In this document: in pieces, positions 10,791 to 22,618 of the stretch | How the letters are laid out: each line of letters opens with the position of its first letter | Numbering within the stretch: the stretch's first letter is position 1 | Source of the DNA: Marsupella aquatica | Lineage: Eukaryota; Marchantiophyta | Direction of reading: 5' to 3' | DNA: 64,000 nucleotides | Assembly: GCA_973895155.1 (NCBI GenBank) | Contig: OZ316894.1 | Span: 6,076,001-6,140,000, forward strand | Translations under genes and position numbers: made by a program | Notes under the pieces: generated by a model | Told to the model about the DNA's origin: nothing | Databases searched by the model: none | Seen by the model: the letters and a program-made list of their open reading frames with translations, nothing else

Positions 10791-12574
10791 TTGTCCATGG
10801 CTGATTTGTTTGTGACAATCCAGTAAGAGAATCCTTCCCCGTCGTTGATTTGTTCTTGATAATTCTGTGAGGTGTCGAGGTTGGTGAATTGGGCTCTGTT
10901 GCAAACATCGGCCTTCAAACCAACACAATGGGACTTCCAAGTCAGGAAAATCGGTTTAAATTGAGAATCAACACCACCACACCTTCGTCGGTGATTTGGA
11001 AGAGATCCATTTCCACTTCGCAAACCATCAGCATCGTTCACTCTTAGTGCTAGGGCGGTGGTTGTCTCCTTTGTCTCCTTTCCTACCTTCACAACAGGAG
11101 TAAATGGCTGTCAAGTAAAGCTCCCAAGTTGCGAACTGATGAATGTTGTGTGTGATGAATTCCAGAGTAGAGTCCGAGGTTTGCATTTTTTTTATCTCGT
11201 TCTGCTCTACAAAATTCTGATTCGGAAGTCTAGTTCTGTTATACTGGACTTTGAGTCTAAGTCTGAGCACGCAATTGTTTACATAGTGCTACAATTAATT
11301 CCTGGACTTGTGGACATTCGCTATATTCTACTATTGGGGTACAGGGTTGAAAGGCTTCGGTGTTTTGTGTGAGAAGGACACCTTTCACGCTGTTGTCTAT
11401 TGTGGGCAGGGGAAAAAAGGTTGGCTGGGTCTTGTTATGCTTTGAACACACATCTCTCCATTTATCAATGATATAATCGATTTCGTGATGTCTACATCGC
11501 CAGGCGCTCCATGTTTAAACCCAAGCGAGATTCATTCCTCTCGTTAAAGGAGAAGTGCAACGCCACGTTTTGCTACTATACTGTACTCAGAGCACACGAT
11601 GATGGTTAAGTCCTTCAGAGTCTTTCCAATCCCACTCGGCCCATACACCAAAACCTAGACTATCTTCACAGACACAAGATCCATAGATTCAAAAATGTTC
11701 TCTCATTTACACAGAGCTCAGGTAAGATTATTTGAGGAAAAAATTGAGTTGAGTTAGAAGTAGCGAACAGCAGCCTAAACGAATAGTAGTGAAGCACTTC
11801 ATTGAAGCGCTAATTCTTGGGAATAAGTGAGAAGAAATTACCTCTTCTCAGGAAGAGACATACTCACTTTGTCCAGGAGATTGAATTGTGTCCCAGGAGG
11901 ACGGAAATATACTCTTCAACCTTCGCATCCAAATAACAGGAGCCAAGAAAGAAGTGCAGACAAATCAAGTGACTGGAAGAACAAGACATAGATAACGTCT
12001 GTGTCTATACGATACCAAAGCAAACACGAAAGCTATGTAAAATCAAGGACGACGGGCATGCTTCCAAACCTTGCGCTACTTCTGCATATGGAATTGCCTC
12101 TCCTGCATCGTAACAGTGCTTGAGAGATGTAAACAGTGCATATCTCTGGGAACCTCTCTTTCAGAAGTATACTCCCAAGCCCCAAGAGAGGATTGAGAGA
12201 GAGCAGATAGTCGTCAATGAAAAACGGAGGGAGCTCCCCATGAAGATAAAAGTTTCTGTAAATTACTTTTCTCAGAAAACTGCGTCGAAGGGAGCAGATG
12301 TCATCAAAACACAGAAAACGAGAAGGTCTAGCAAGAAATTTGTGTCATTCTCTTCTCAAACCAGGGCAATAATACACGACTGAACAAAGGTTGTTCAAAA
12401 AAATATTTCTTCACTTTCCAACAGAACGAGTAACTTTGCAATTTCATTGTAGCGCAATCTGTTTGTGCGTGAGAAGTGTGGTCAAATCTGAAGTGCATAT
12501 GTACTGCGAAGTTAAGGGATGAAAAGCAAAGATGTCGTACTAGGAAAGTAACCGTCCACGGAGAAAAAACAAAT
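10791..12574. other. intergenic, no supported gene
   Basis: Open frames are short and overlap on both strands. The corresponding stretch is missing from the copy 2 locus, where the dioxygenase 3' flank joins the 199-aa ORF remnant almost directly near 37947. Either copy 2 lost about 1.9 kb or copy 1 gained it. Confidence 0.5.
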
Positions 12575-13174
12575 CTACAAAGTACGTTCGACGTCAGCAG
12601 ACAATTGTCTCAACCATAGACTCGCTGCAGGGGTCGAAATGGAGCCCGCCGTCTCCTGCAAATCCTGTAACTCTTGTCTCGTGAAGTTCTTGTGCAGTTC
12701 TGCATTTGCTCCTTCGTGAGCATGCAGCAACTCAAAGTAACCGTCTGGTGGCAAGGTTGGCATAAACGCTTGTTGACATACCTCACGAACTTGATCCATT
12801 TTAAATGAGATCTCGGAAACACTCTGCTTAGGCTCCCCCTTCTTCACACGTCGTAACAGCTCCCGTGATTCAGTGATGAAATCTTGACAGGGACTATAAC
12901 CCTTGGTCCTGTATGCCATATTGAGAGCTGTCGTAGCTGTTCTCACAGCAGCCTTTCCTTCCCTTGTGCTGAGCCAATCTTGCAATAACCTTCTCATCAC
13001 GACTTGTACAAACCCAGTCCGATAAAACTCAGCTTGGAGTGCATCAAACCGATCCAACGCTCCACTACATGAACCAGACTCCTTCTCTTGATCCCTGTTC
13101 TCCCTATCCTTCTTAAGATCAATTTCCGAAACTTTTCTAACTTGGCCTATCTCGAAAGCTGTACCCCTCATCAT
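12575..13174 (-). CDS. unrecognised 199-aa protein, co-duplicated with the dioxygenase locus
   Basis: I do not recognise the family. The ORF is 199 codons, starts with two Met codons, and looks protein-like. It has a charged N-terminus (EIDLKKDRENRDQEKES), a helix-prone middle (VQVVMRRLLQDWLSTREGK; LNMAYRTKGYSPCQDF) and an acidic, Leu-rich end (RQLSADVERTL). There is no signal peptide or membrane segment. A decayed copy of its C-terminal half lies at 37948-38258, downstream of dioxygenase copy 2 in the same relative orientation, so it travelled with that locus. It could be an independent gene, the last exon of a longer minus-strand gene, or coding debris of a mobile element. Moderate confidence that it is or was coding. 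Confidence 0.5.
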   Translation of the reverse strand: MMRGTAFEIGQVRKVSEIDLKKDRENRDQEKESGSCSGALDRFDALQAEFYRTGFVQVVMRRLLQDWLSTREGKAAVRTATTALNMAYRTKGYSPCQDFITESRELLRRVKKGEPKQSVSEISFKMDQVREVCQQAFMPTLPPDGYFELLHAHEGANAELHKNFTRQELQDLQETAGSISTPAASLWLRQLSADVERTL

Positions 13175-15200
13175 TTTTTCTTCTTCTTTGGTGGGGTCCC
13201 GTGTGAGACAAGGTCCACTACAAAAGTAGAAATTGTTCCACGCTTGTTTGACACCTACGCAAAGTGTTTAAAGTGTCAAAACAAGACAGAATTTCCGAGC
13301 CGTAGCGAATTGAACAGAATCACAAAGACATGCGTGTCAATCTCAAGTACCGTGGCAACTTGGGAAGAACATCACCCCGAAACGACATGGCAGCTGACAT
13401 TACAAAAAAACCTGAAACGAGGGCCGACCTTCGCGAGCTCGGATGAAGCTTGGATGAAAATTGTGAGAGAAGAAGAGATGAAAGGAAAGCTTGAGAAAAG
13501 GAATGAAATAGCTTTAGGAGACTCTGTTTGGTCCCTTTCTATAAAAAGTGTGTATATTGGTTTTAGGAGAACAAGCCCATTATAATGACGGCACTGCGAT
13601 GGGGGGCCGACCTGCCGGGACTGGTAAAGCACTGGTACATGTGTTTCAAACTGCCAAAAAAACCCAAAAACAAAGAGCAACAAAACCCCTCGGGCAAGAA
13701 ACCCAATAAGGGAGAAAAAATAAAGGGCCAAAAAGCCAAAGGACTGGGAGACAAAACCCCTCAGGCAAGAAACCCAATTAAGGAAGAAACAGGAAAGTGC
13801 CAAAAAACATACAGACGTGTCTCTAAACCCTCACCCTCGATATCTCTTTCCTCCTCTACAACTTTTCTTTATCCTTAGATCATTTTTCATCTCGTCATTT
13901 TTTTTTGTTTTCAGCATCTTTTTTTAGTATTCATTTCTTTCTCTCATCTTGACATCTTTTTCCTCTGATTAACACTTTTTTTTATCTAATCATCCTTTCT
14001 TCACCTTGATATCTTTTGTAACCTCAAACATCACGTTGATATCTTTTGTAACATCAAACATCTTTTGTGTAACTCACATTGTCTCTGATTAACACTTTTT
14101 TTCTTTCAAAAGATTTTCTCTTATCTTTTGTGTAACGCACACACCTCGGGCTAGTTCAGTATAATTGAACCATCTAGTAAAAGTAAAGTGGTTACCCACG
14201 GGTTACCTTAGTTCCGCACAAAACTTACACAAAACTTAAGCATAACTGAAAACAATGAAGGCGGCAAAATAGCGGGCGGTCGTCAGATATATCGGGCTTC
14301 CACATCAAAACTTCGTGTGATGACGGGCCTGTTTACGTTGCCGGGTCTCCCGGTGGAGATGCCCTAAAGCTTAGAACGAACCATAGGACGCCGATAAGTA
14401 GGTTGAAATCTGTTCTACAGCTTCGGGCACGGATTTCATCAGTTGATCGCGGATCATTGCTGGAGGCGAAGAGGTACAGTATTCGTGATAGATTTTTTCT
14501 GAAGTATTTCAACCTGTGGATTCATGTCGGGATGATGTGTGCACTGTAGAGCGCTTGATGGCTTTTCGTTGCTAAATTCTGTCAGCGCTCTAGGGCTGTT
14601 TGCTTGTCGATGCCATGCGATGCGATGCGAAGGTTTTCGTGACGTGCTAGATAGCGTAGAATTGATCGGTATTTCGGGGTGTTGGGGGATGAAAGTATTG
14701 TGGTTTGTGACTCCTGTTCAGGGAATGGTGCTTGAAATGTTGTTTTAGAAATCAGAGAGGGAACTTCTGCCTTCGCATCTGTCCAAGGCGCTGAGGGTGC
14801 AAAGGGGTGCCGTGCCCGTGGAGATGCGGTTGACTGGATAGTCCAAAAGGTTCGCATTCGGGCTTTAGGTTTTATTATGGTGTTATTCTGCATCCTGATT
14901 AGTGTTCTAGAATCTACTTTTTGTATCTGTCTTGCCTTTTTTCTTTGTATGGTTCTTCTTGCTCCTCTTGAAGCTTTCATCATGGCTGGTCTATTTCCTG
15001 TTCAGTTCTGGACACTTTTTCTCTTCCTTGTTTGACTTGTAAATCTCTCCAGAATTGTCAATGGTAGGAGTTCTTCGTACTGGGATTGTGACCCTTCTGC
15101 TTGCGTTCATTTTCGCTGATTAGTCGATTGTATGTGGCAGTTTGATTTTAAGAGCTAGCGGAAGAACACACCGAGGGGGGTGAGCCTGTAATTGGGCAAG
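13175..15200. other. low-complexity region ahead of the small basic-protein gene
   Basis: A Lys/Pro-coding repeat occurs twice ('aaaacccctc(a/g)ggcaagaaaccca', near 13683 and 13756). Then comes a T-rich stretch at about 13860-14125 in which 'gatatcttttgtaac' and 'ctgattaacactttttt' recur. The rest, about 14140-15200, probably includes promoter and 5' UTR of the gene starting at 15201. A 165-codon plus-strand frame at 13088-13585 begins in the 199-aa ORF on the other strand and looks random. Confidence 0.5.
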
Positions 15201-17363
15201 ATGAACAAGTTTAATTTGCCCAGGCGGAACATCGCCAGAGAGCGCCGGGCGAAGCGCGCAGAACGGCGCAAATCGCAGAGTGGCAACCCGTCGTTGAAAG
15301 TCAGTCCAGTGAAAACGAAAACCTCGATTTCCGGCAAGAAGCAGCGCAAGCAACTCAAGAAATGGCAAAAGGTACAGCAGATTTGTCACCCCGTCTGTCC
15401 AAAATTTCGTGGAACTGGAGGTGGGGGCGTTTGCGAGAAATAACCTCATAATGGACCTGATGAATGTCCTATTCCATTCGGGCGCCTTGGCTACTGTCTT
15501 GGTCTGGGCGTCGTACCACATTGATGCCCTTAAACCCTAATCAGCTCTGAGAGAACTTCAAGTGCCAAGTTGTGCGGTGGTGTATTGATTAATCAATCCC
15601 TTCCGCTTTGTCACCATCGGCTAGACGGAGACCAGGATTTTTCTTACATGTCTTACCTTTGAACTTTGAGGGAGCCCAGTTGTGCCGATTTGAGGTCGAG
15701 ATTGCGTTTTCTGAGGTGACCAACAGGTCCTAGTAGTGCGAGGGAAGGGTCTTTTTAGCATATTCTCGTTGTTTCGCTGTTTGCCAATGCATTATTGCGT
15801 CACCTGCCATATGTTCGAATTGTTCTCAACATCTTTCGACCATGGCAGTAGAAAATAGATGCACTCAAATAATAATTATTAGGATTATTAGAGTTCATTT
15901 ACGTTGCCGTATGCAACCATGAGAATAACAACCTCCTCCCTTCATTTTGTTTTGGTGAAGGCACTGTGACTTCAATAATTTTAGGGCCCTATAATGTGCA
16001 TGCTCACGTAAATGAATCTATGTCGTTGGTACTAATTCCCCACAAATTACATGAAAGTATTTCGGAAAGCTATCTACATCTAGACTATGATATGGGAAAG
16101 ATGAAAGTCAAATCAACAATGAACTCAAGTCCCTCGAAAGTAGAGCATCTCCTCCCCTTGTTTCTCTTCTTTGTCTAACTCATGTTGCGACGGTGGTCAT
16201 TACGTCTTTAGGTCGGCAGGTTGCATCTGAAGCTGTAGATGAAATTAGAACAGTGAACCCACCTTTAACTCATTAGACTTCTAAGCTGCCTGGTAGGTTT
16301 ACACAACAATTGTCGTAACATCTGGTTGGTTTTCCCCTCATGGCCCGAGCCTGGGTTGACACAACAATTGTCGTAACATTTTTCGGTTTTATTTACCGAT
16401 GTTTTGTCGTCAACGTTTTAGGGGCCGCCTTGAATATGTACTTGGTGATACCTGGTTTGATGCGAGTAAAGAGTGGAGACACAAACTTGTTCTGTCACTG
16501 CAGGCACAGCGGCAGGCTTTGGAGAGTGGTTTGGTAACTATGGAAGATATTGAGATGATGGCTGCTGATGGGGAAGGTGAATCTTCATGAATTTTGCTCA
16601 GATTATTTCTGAAATAGTAGTGGCTAGCTTGTTGGCCTTTCCAAGTGAAGCGTTAACTTCTGATGAAGAGCGATGATGAGAATTGCTTTGTTATTAGACC
16701 TCTTCTAACCTCTTCTGGAAGATGCGCAATACTCGTAGAATAGTGCTGTCGTTATTGAAAACTCCAAGTCATGAGACTATCGTTAGTTTCCAACTTATTG
16801 CTCATTGATGGGGACAACAAAAAAAAACGCGACGACGGTGGTTACTGATTGTTTTGATTACAGCTGGAGAAAGCTCTGACGTGGCCAAGAGCAAGACAAA
16901 GAAAAATAAGCGAGTCTTTGCTGTGAAGAAAAGAGCTAAGTTGAGACTGAAGCTGACTGGTTCACTGAAAGGTATGTTGGCTTCTAATTCGGTCTGAAGT
17001 AAGATGTCCTGATTGAGGGTATCCCATTAATGGTGCTGGCTACTTATTGTTGTCGCAAGCAGATTAGCAACTGTTTACTAAGTTGTATCTTAGACTAGCA
17101 CTTGACGAGCGATTGCTAGCCCCTACGAGAAAAAATGTTTGCTCCGACTCGTGTGGGCTGAGCTGCAGATTCGCTAAATCATGGATTTCAAAGTGTCGGG
17201 AATTTGGGTGACGTGTGCCCCGGATGTAAATGTTGGTTTGAATTTAGGTGGCGTTCGTAACCACGTCCTCTCATACTGCTTTTGATCTTTGCTTTTGTGT
17301 TCAGCCAAGTCAAAAGGAGAGCGTTCTCCAGCAGATGCAGATGGCGATACAATGATGCAATGA
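15201..17363 (+). CDS. small basic (probably nuclear) protein, four exons
   Basis: Exons 15201-15371, 16504-16576, 16864-16971 and 17305-17363 all have GT-AG borders and phases that agree. They give 136 aa. The N-terminal 57 residues are very basic (RRNIARERRAKRAERRK; GKKQRKQLKKWQK), then comes a short acidic helix (LVTMEDIEMMAADGE), a second basic block (KTKKNKRVFAVKKRAK) and a Ser/Asp tail ending DTMMQ. Two basic clusters suggest a nuclear or nucleolar protein, perhaps RNA-binding or in ribosome assembly, but I cannot name the family. The start is ATG 15201, preceded by a TTG-only extension. The first intron is about 1.1 kb, the others about 0.3 kb. Model confidence is good, function unknown. 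Confidence 0.7.
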
Positions 17364-18261
17364 TTCAAATATTCTTAAAAGATCTAGTTAAAGTAGGGTA
17401 CGGTTTTCAGCATAGAAATTGTATGGCATAGTTTGGAGATCAAGTAAATGCGACTCGACGCTGCAGGTGGGCAAACTAGGGTGGAGAAGAGAAATTGGGG
17501 ACCTTGATGACCACACATTTGGTTCTCAAATTTGGCTTTGGAATGGTTGTTGATGGTGCGTGTGGATGTCTATTGTTAATAGGCACATGAGTCATGAGAG
17601 GGGAAGCTTCTTTGGGGCAGTGCGGAATTATCCATTTAGGTAGTCAGTGTCCTCCCCGACTTGAGAGAGTAGCGAGGGAGTAATGGCTGGGTTGGTGGAA
17701 TGACAGCTTCGGAACAGCGTAGTGAATTCTCAAGTAATGTCTGAAGGCTGGGCAATCGTATATTCTTTACTACAATCGATTCGTCTTTTCGGGAAAGTTC
17801 TCATATTCTCGTTTCTGCCGAGTGATGAGCTGTCCTGACAATTTTCATGATGTCGTAAGGCCTTGTGTGTTTTCGCACTGAGTAAATTCTTACAGTAAGC
17901 CCCCCAGTCTTGAAGGATAACAATCCAGGGGTACTTTGAAATTTTTTCCTGTTCAAGTTCCGTGTGCAACACATGACCTTTCCGAACCTCCCTATCCTTG
18001 GGCTTTGAATTTACTATACACGTAACACCCCCTTCCCCCAACCTTTTAGCATGTGTTGGACCTTTGGTACTCGCTCCCGTGTAACCTATGCATCTCTCAC
18101 AAACAGTTTTGTGATTTTCAATTTTTGTCTCAACTCGTCTTTAGAGTCCTCAACCTTCCCATCACGTTCTTTCTGTCTAGGTATAAAGCTGAAATACAAT
18201 CCGAAAGAGTTGTCCCTTTCTTCTTGCATGTGAGATACAACGTTTGATCTGGGGCACTGAA
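17364..18261. other. intergenic, no supported gene
   Basis: 3' flank of the small basic-protein gene plus about 700 bp with only short random frames. A minus-strand 103-codon frame at 17730-18041 matches nothing I know. Confidence 0.5.
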
Positions 18262-18481
18262 GGAATGACATTCAACCTCGCACAGGCTCCAGGCACACCT
18301 ATTGTCCGTTCACAAGCACGCAAAAACATTTACTGGAATGACATTCAAAACTTGCACAGGCTCCTGGCGCACCTAGAGTCCATCCACAAGTACGAAACAC
18401 ATTTACGGGAATGACGTTCAAAACTTGCAGAGGCTCCAGCCACACCTATTGTCTGTCCACGAGCACGGAAACACACTTGAG
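18262..18481. repeat. three-unit 73-bp tandem repeat
   Basis: Units begin 'ggaatgac(a/g)ttcaa' at 18262, 18335 and 18408, exactly 73 bp apart. Each continues 'cttgcacaggctcc' and 'cacctattgtcc' with substitutions. Confidence 0.85.
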
Positions 18482-18618
18482 GGAACAGTTTGTGGCGGCC
18501 AAAATGCTGTCAAGCACAGGCCAAACTAGCCAGTTGGTCCTTTGTCAATCCCCACGCTCTTTGCCTTTCTCATTGCTTGCACTTGCCACCGTAATCTATC
18601 TCCTTCCCACCACACTTT

Positions 18619-18862
18619 AAAATGCATTGGAAAATCATTCCTTGGGCACCGAAGGAAGGATTTCACCAAACAAGGTTGCAGGATTTCACCCTTCAGATAG
18701 AGTTTCCCAGAACACTTTAAAATGCATTCGAAAATCATTCCTTGGGCACTGAAGGAAGGATTTCACCAAACAAGATTGCAGGATTTCAAAATGCATTCGA
18801 AAATCATTCCTTGGGCACTGAAGGAAGGATTTCACCAAACAAGATTGCAGGATTTCACCATT
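18619..18862. repeat. three-unit tandem repeat, second array
   Basis: Units start 'aaaatgcatt(c/g)gaaaatc' at 18619, 18719 and 18788. Each runs through 'attccttgggcac', 'gaaggaaggatttcacc' and 'ttgcaggatttc'. The first unit has about 30 bp extra. Units 2 and 3 are almost identical, so the last duplication is recent. The phrase 'gggcactgaaggaa' is also found just ahead of the 73-bp array at 18252. Confidence 0.85.
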
Positions 18863-21289
18863 CAGAGTGTCTTTGGTACCTACTGTTGCACATTTGCCTG
18901 ACTCAATTTAGACCCACATTTCATCTGACCTGCTGATTTTAGAAGAAAGCTTCACTTTTGAAAACAAGGCCCCAAGTAGTTTTTCCAGAAACCTGGAATG
19001 TAAAATGTTGGTTTTTGGTGTATTTATTTGAAACAGTTTTTAAAATACTTTGCCACTAAAGATATTCTAATTGATAATATTGCCACTTTTTTTTTGTATT
19101 TATAAAATTTAAACGGTTTCATATATGGATGAAAATTTTACCAAGGTAACTAGGGGAACTATATACGAAAATCGTGGCATTTATGTAAATACAAGAAAAA
19201 TAGTGGTAGTATTGTAAATTCAAACATTTTAGTAACAATGTACTCAAAAGCTGTTATTTACGGACCCCACTAGATGTCCTTTCCAAAATTCCTGGCACCA
19301 GAGCGTGCCACGTCAACAACAACCGCCACAAACAAGACTCGTCGATTTTGTGAATCAAACTTACAGTTTTCCTTCGTGTTTGCGTCAATTTGGATGTAAA
19401 TTTTGGGACGCCATGCCGTAAAAAGAAATGTAAAATAATTAGAAATGCAAAAAGCAAGACGGTTAAAACTGTCACTATGTAACCGTTTTAGTTACATTTC
19501 CAATTTTAAAACTTCAATTCAAAGATTTATAAAAAGTATTTTTCATATAATAAATAATGGCTAGTAACTAACTTGATAACTTCCTTGTTAAAGGGTAATT
19601 GGCACCTGGGGTAAGATTTCCGGCCCAATGCAATCAAGGGAAACTGCTAGCCATGGTCCGAACTTGAACATTGAACGACCTGGTACAATTCAATTGATCA
19701 GACATTCATCTAATTACAAATGGATTTGTCACACATTGAATTTTGACTCTTGTAGCTTGAGAATGTGGTAGCATGTAGTGAAAAAACTTGATTTTGACAA
19801 CTCCTTGTGATAACCATGCTGTCAATTAGCCAAGGGGTCCGCAAACTAATTGGAAAGCTTTTGGAGATCTGTTTAAGCTCCAATTTCTCAAACATGTTCT
19901 CTGATGTCCAATCTCATTTACTCCATTGTCAATGAGTGCAAAAATGGTCAAATACTATAATCCAACTACCGTTCAGTTTTGTGACGGACAACCGGAGTAG
20001 TTTGGGCATGAGCAACTACTTACCACGTTGTGAAGGACGCCCTTGAGCAGTTTGTGCATGAGTAGCAACTTAGCACTATGTAAACTCCAAGTGAAATAGT
20101 AAAGAGTGCTATGAGAGCATTTTGATGCTCTGAGTCAGTCCACCACTGACAACTTTGGAAAACCATGGGGGCTTCACAACCAACCCCTTGGTCGGTCCAA
20201 GCTTCATATTCTCATTTGTGAGCTGCAGGAAATTTTATATCCCAATTCAGTATCCTGAATTAATTCTGAATCAATTATACTAAAAGATTAAAATAAAAGT
20301 AGGATGAGATGTCCTTGTGCAATATATCTGCCCAGTATCCTGTACCAGGGGTCTGAATGAGGTTTGGCGGCATATCCTGGTTCATGGAAGAGATCCACAA
20401 CATCGAGTTTGGAAGGATCCTAGCTACAAAGGAAGATTCTAGAGGCCGGAGTTCCACCATCTAGTCAGTACTTGAGGTAGCAAAGTCTATGCACTCTTAT
20501 GGCATTTGGACAATGACATCTAGGCTTGAAGGTAACGCCCTTACAACTTTGTAGGATATGATTGTATAATTCGTTGTTTGTATTGATATAGTGTTTGAAT
20601 GTCATGTGTTATAATTGTTAGTAACATGATTATATTGTGGTTGTTGTGGCCCATAGAGAGTAAGACAACTATCAAAGAGAAAAAGTATGATCACTTGGCA
20701 AAGAGTCGCTGCAATTTAGAGGCAACAAAGTTACAGTTTGTACATTCAACTAATTTGACAGAGGGCAGTCAACCATGTTTGGTTGAGGATGAGATTGCCT
20801 AGCCAGGGATATATTGGATCATATCAATGTTGGGGCTAAGGAGGATATTAGCAACCGTGACAATGATACCATTGAGCCAGATTCATGTGATGTGGAGCAA
20901 GGTTTGTGCTTTGGAGATCTTGATCCCATTGCAAAGATACATGTAGAACTTTGATTAAGTCATGTATCAACAAGGCTAGACTCCATGATGGAGTCACAGA
21001 TCTGTCACAAATGGGTATCAGGTGAGTCACAATGGTGTGTAGCATTAGCGACTTCTATGTTTTGGTCTCAACTTTTGCAATTCCAAGGGTCACAGCTTGG
21101 GTCACGTCAAGTTGTGTCACAATGAAGTTACATGAGCCAAAAGGAGTCACATATTGCGTTCTCAGAATAACTTGATTTCTTCTAGTGTATGGTCTTCCTC
21201 TTCCCCCTTCCAAATTCTGGTTCTGAAAATTCAATGTGAGTAGAGCCATCATCTTCTATTGAACCTTCAAATTCATCAAAAGGTGTTGC
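18863..21289. other. AT-rich repeat-type DNA, no supported gene
   Basis: No intact gene. It contains the inverse copy of the dispersed repeat (below) and short frames such as 20599-20802 without recognisable domains. It may be decayed transposon sequence bordering the copia relic. Confidence 0.45.
19253..19440 (-). repeat. dispersed repeat, copy 2
   Basis: On the minus strand this reads the same motif series as 7030-7225 ('ttttacggcatggcgtccc', 'aaacacgaa', 'acgtggcacgct', 'gccaggaatttt', 'aaaggac'). It is diverged and has no ORF. Confidence 0.6.
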
Positions 21290-22618
21290 AAATGATTTTG
21301 TGGACCTGGATCCCCGCCTGGATCGTGGTAGTGGACTACTTGGTTGTGGTCGTCTTGAAATAGGTGTGTGTTAAATTTCATTAGCCTCTTCTCTGACATT
21401 AGGTGCATTAGCTCCCACTTGAGCTAAGGCTGGAGCTCCCACTGGTGGTAGTGTTGGTGCTCCCATTGGACCTGGTGTCGATGCTAGTACTGGTGCTCCC
21501 ATTGGAGTTGGTGTTGGTGCTAGTGCTACATATATATTGGAAGATCAAATAGCACCAGATCATCAAACTCTGAAGTAACTGGTCCTTTACCACCGGGCTA
21601 GTCCTCTTTAGAATCGAACATATATCTCTTACCAAAATCACCTTGCGATTAGTTGTTTGTCGAACCCTACAAACATCTCTTGATGTGGAGTCTTTGGGAT
21701 ATCCCAAAACATGCAATCTTTGTCATGATTGTCAAACTTCCCTCGATGGACTTTATTGATGTTAAGATATATGCGCTTTACATCTAAAAACCCTGAGATG
21801 TGACAAGTTTGGTTTTCTTCCATATAAAAGCTCATATGGTGTCTTGTCGGCATCTAGTGCTTTTGTGGGTGTTCAATTTTGAAGGTAGTTACTTGTATGA
21901 ATAGCCTCCCCCTAATGGGATCAAGATAGACCTCAATGATTCAACAAGGATATAACTGCCTCCACTAGTGTTCTATATTCTTTCTCTTAGCTACTCCATT
22001 TTGTTGAGGAGTCTCAGCAACTGTAAATTGCCTTGCAGCAATCTCATGTTTCTTGCAAAATAGGTCAAAGACTGTCGACTTGTACTCGATCTCCTCCATT
22101 GTCAGACCGCAACACCTTAACTTTTTTGCCGATTTATGTTTCTTGAAAATCTTCCACCCTTCATCAGCTTAATTTGTAGACTTTGTCTTTGCATAGGCTC
22201 CACAATTAGACAAATAAACTTCATCAAATTTACCATGCCTTCCACCATATTATGGTCTTGCAATTGCTGCATTCTAGCTTTCATTGATGTGGCCAAGCCT
22301 TTTATGCCACATCGATCTCCCCACTAGCTTGTTGTGATAGCAATATTTATCGTATGGAGGCTTATAGTTACACCAAGTTTATATAATTTGTTAACAATAA
22401 TGCAAGTACTAATGATAGAGCCACTTGGACCCTTCAAAGTACATGAACCTAATTTCTTGATGATAGCCTCTCCTTCTTCTTTGATCATCAAGCTAGTTGG
22501 TTCATTGAAAATAGTGTCTTTGTGAGCCAAGGTACATGAAGCACCTTTCCCACCATTCTCACTGAACCATCATGAATGGAGTTTAATCTTGGGGTCCTCA
22601 CTTCTTTTCTTCCGACTT
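21290..22618 (-). mobile_element. decayed Ty1/copia polyprotein remnant (integrase region)
   Basis: In fragments on the minus strand one can read the pre-integrase region (GPSGSIIS with a nearby HDGSVRMVG-like piece at 22550-22590) and the integrase core. Around 21990-22130 it reads KVKVLRSDNGG, then after a frameshift YKSTVFDLFCKKHEIA and TPQQNGVAKRKN. Further on are YMEENQTCHISGFLDVK-type residues (21790-21850). Several frameshifts and stops break it, and reverse transcriptase was not found. Plus-strand 'ggtgctcccattgga' duplications near 21450-21530 form a short Gly/Ala/Pro repeat. It is an inactive relic. Confidence 0.7.

Noticed and set aside
13088-13585. 165-codon plus-strand ORF with CLKCQNK motif
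   Set aside because: It overlaps the 199-aa ORF in antisense, and a single CxxC pair is weak. Composition looks random and no second zinc-binding pair is seen.
18262-18481. CRISPR-like array
   Set aside because: The whole 73-bp unit is repeated with no conserved repeat/variable spacer split, and the host is a plant nucleus.
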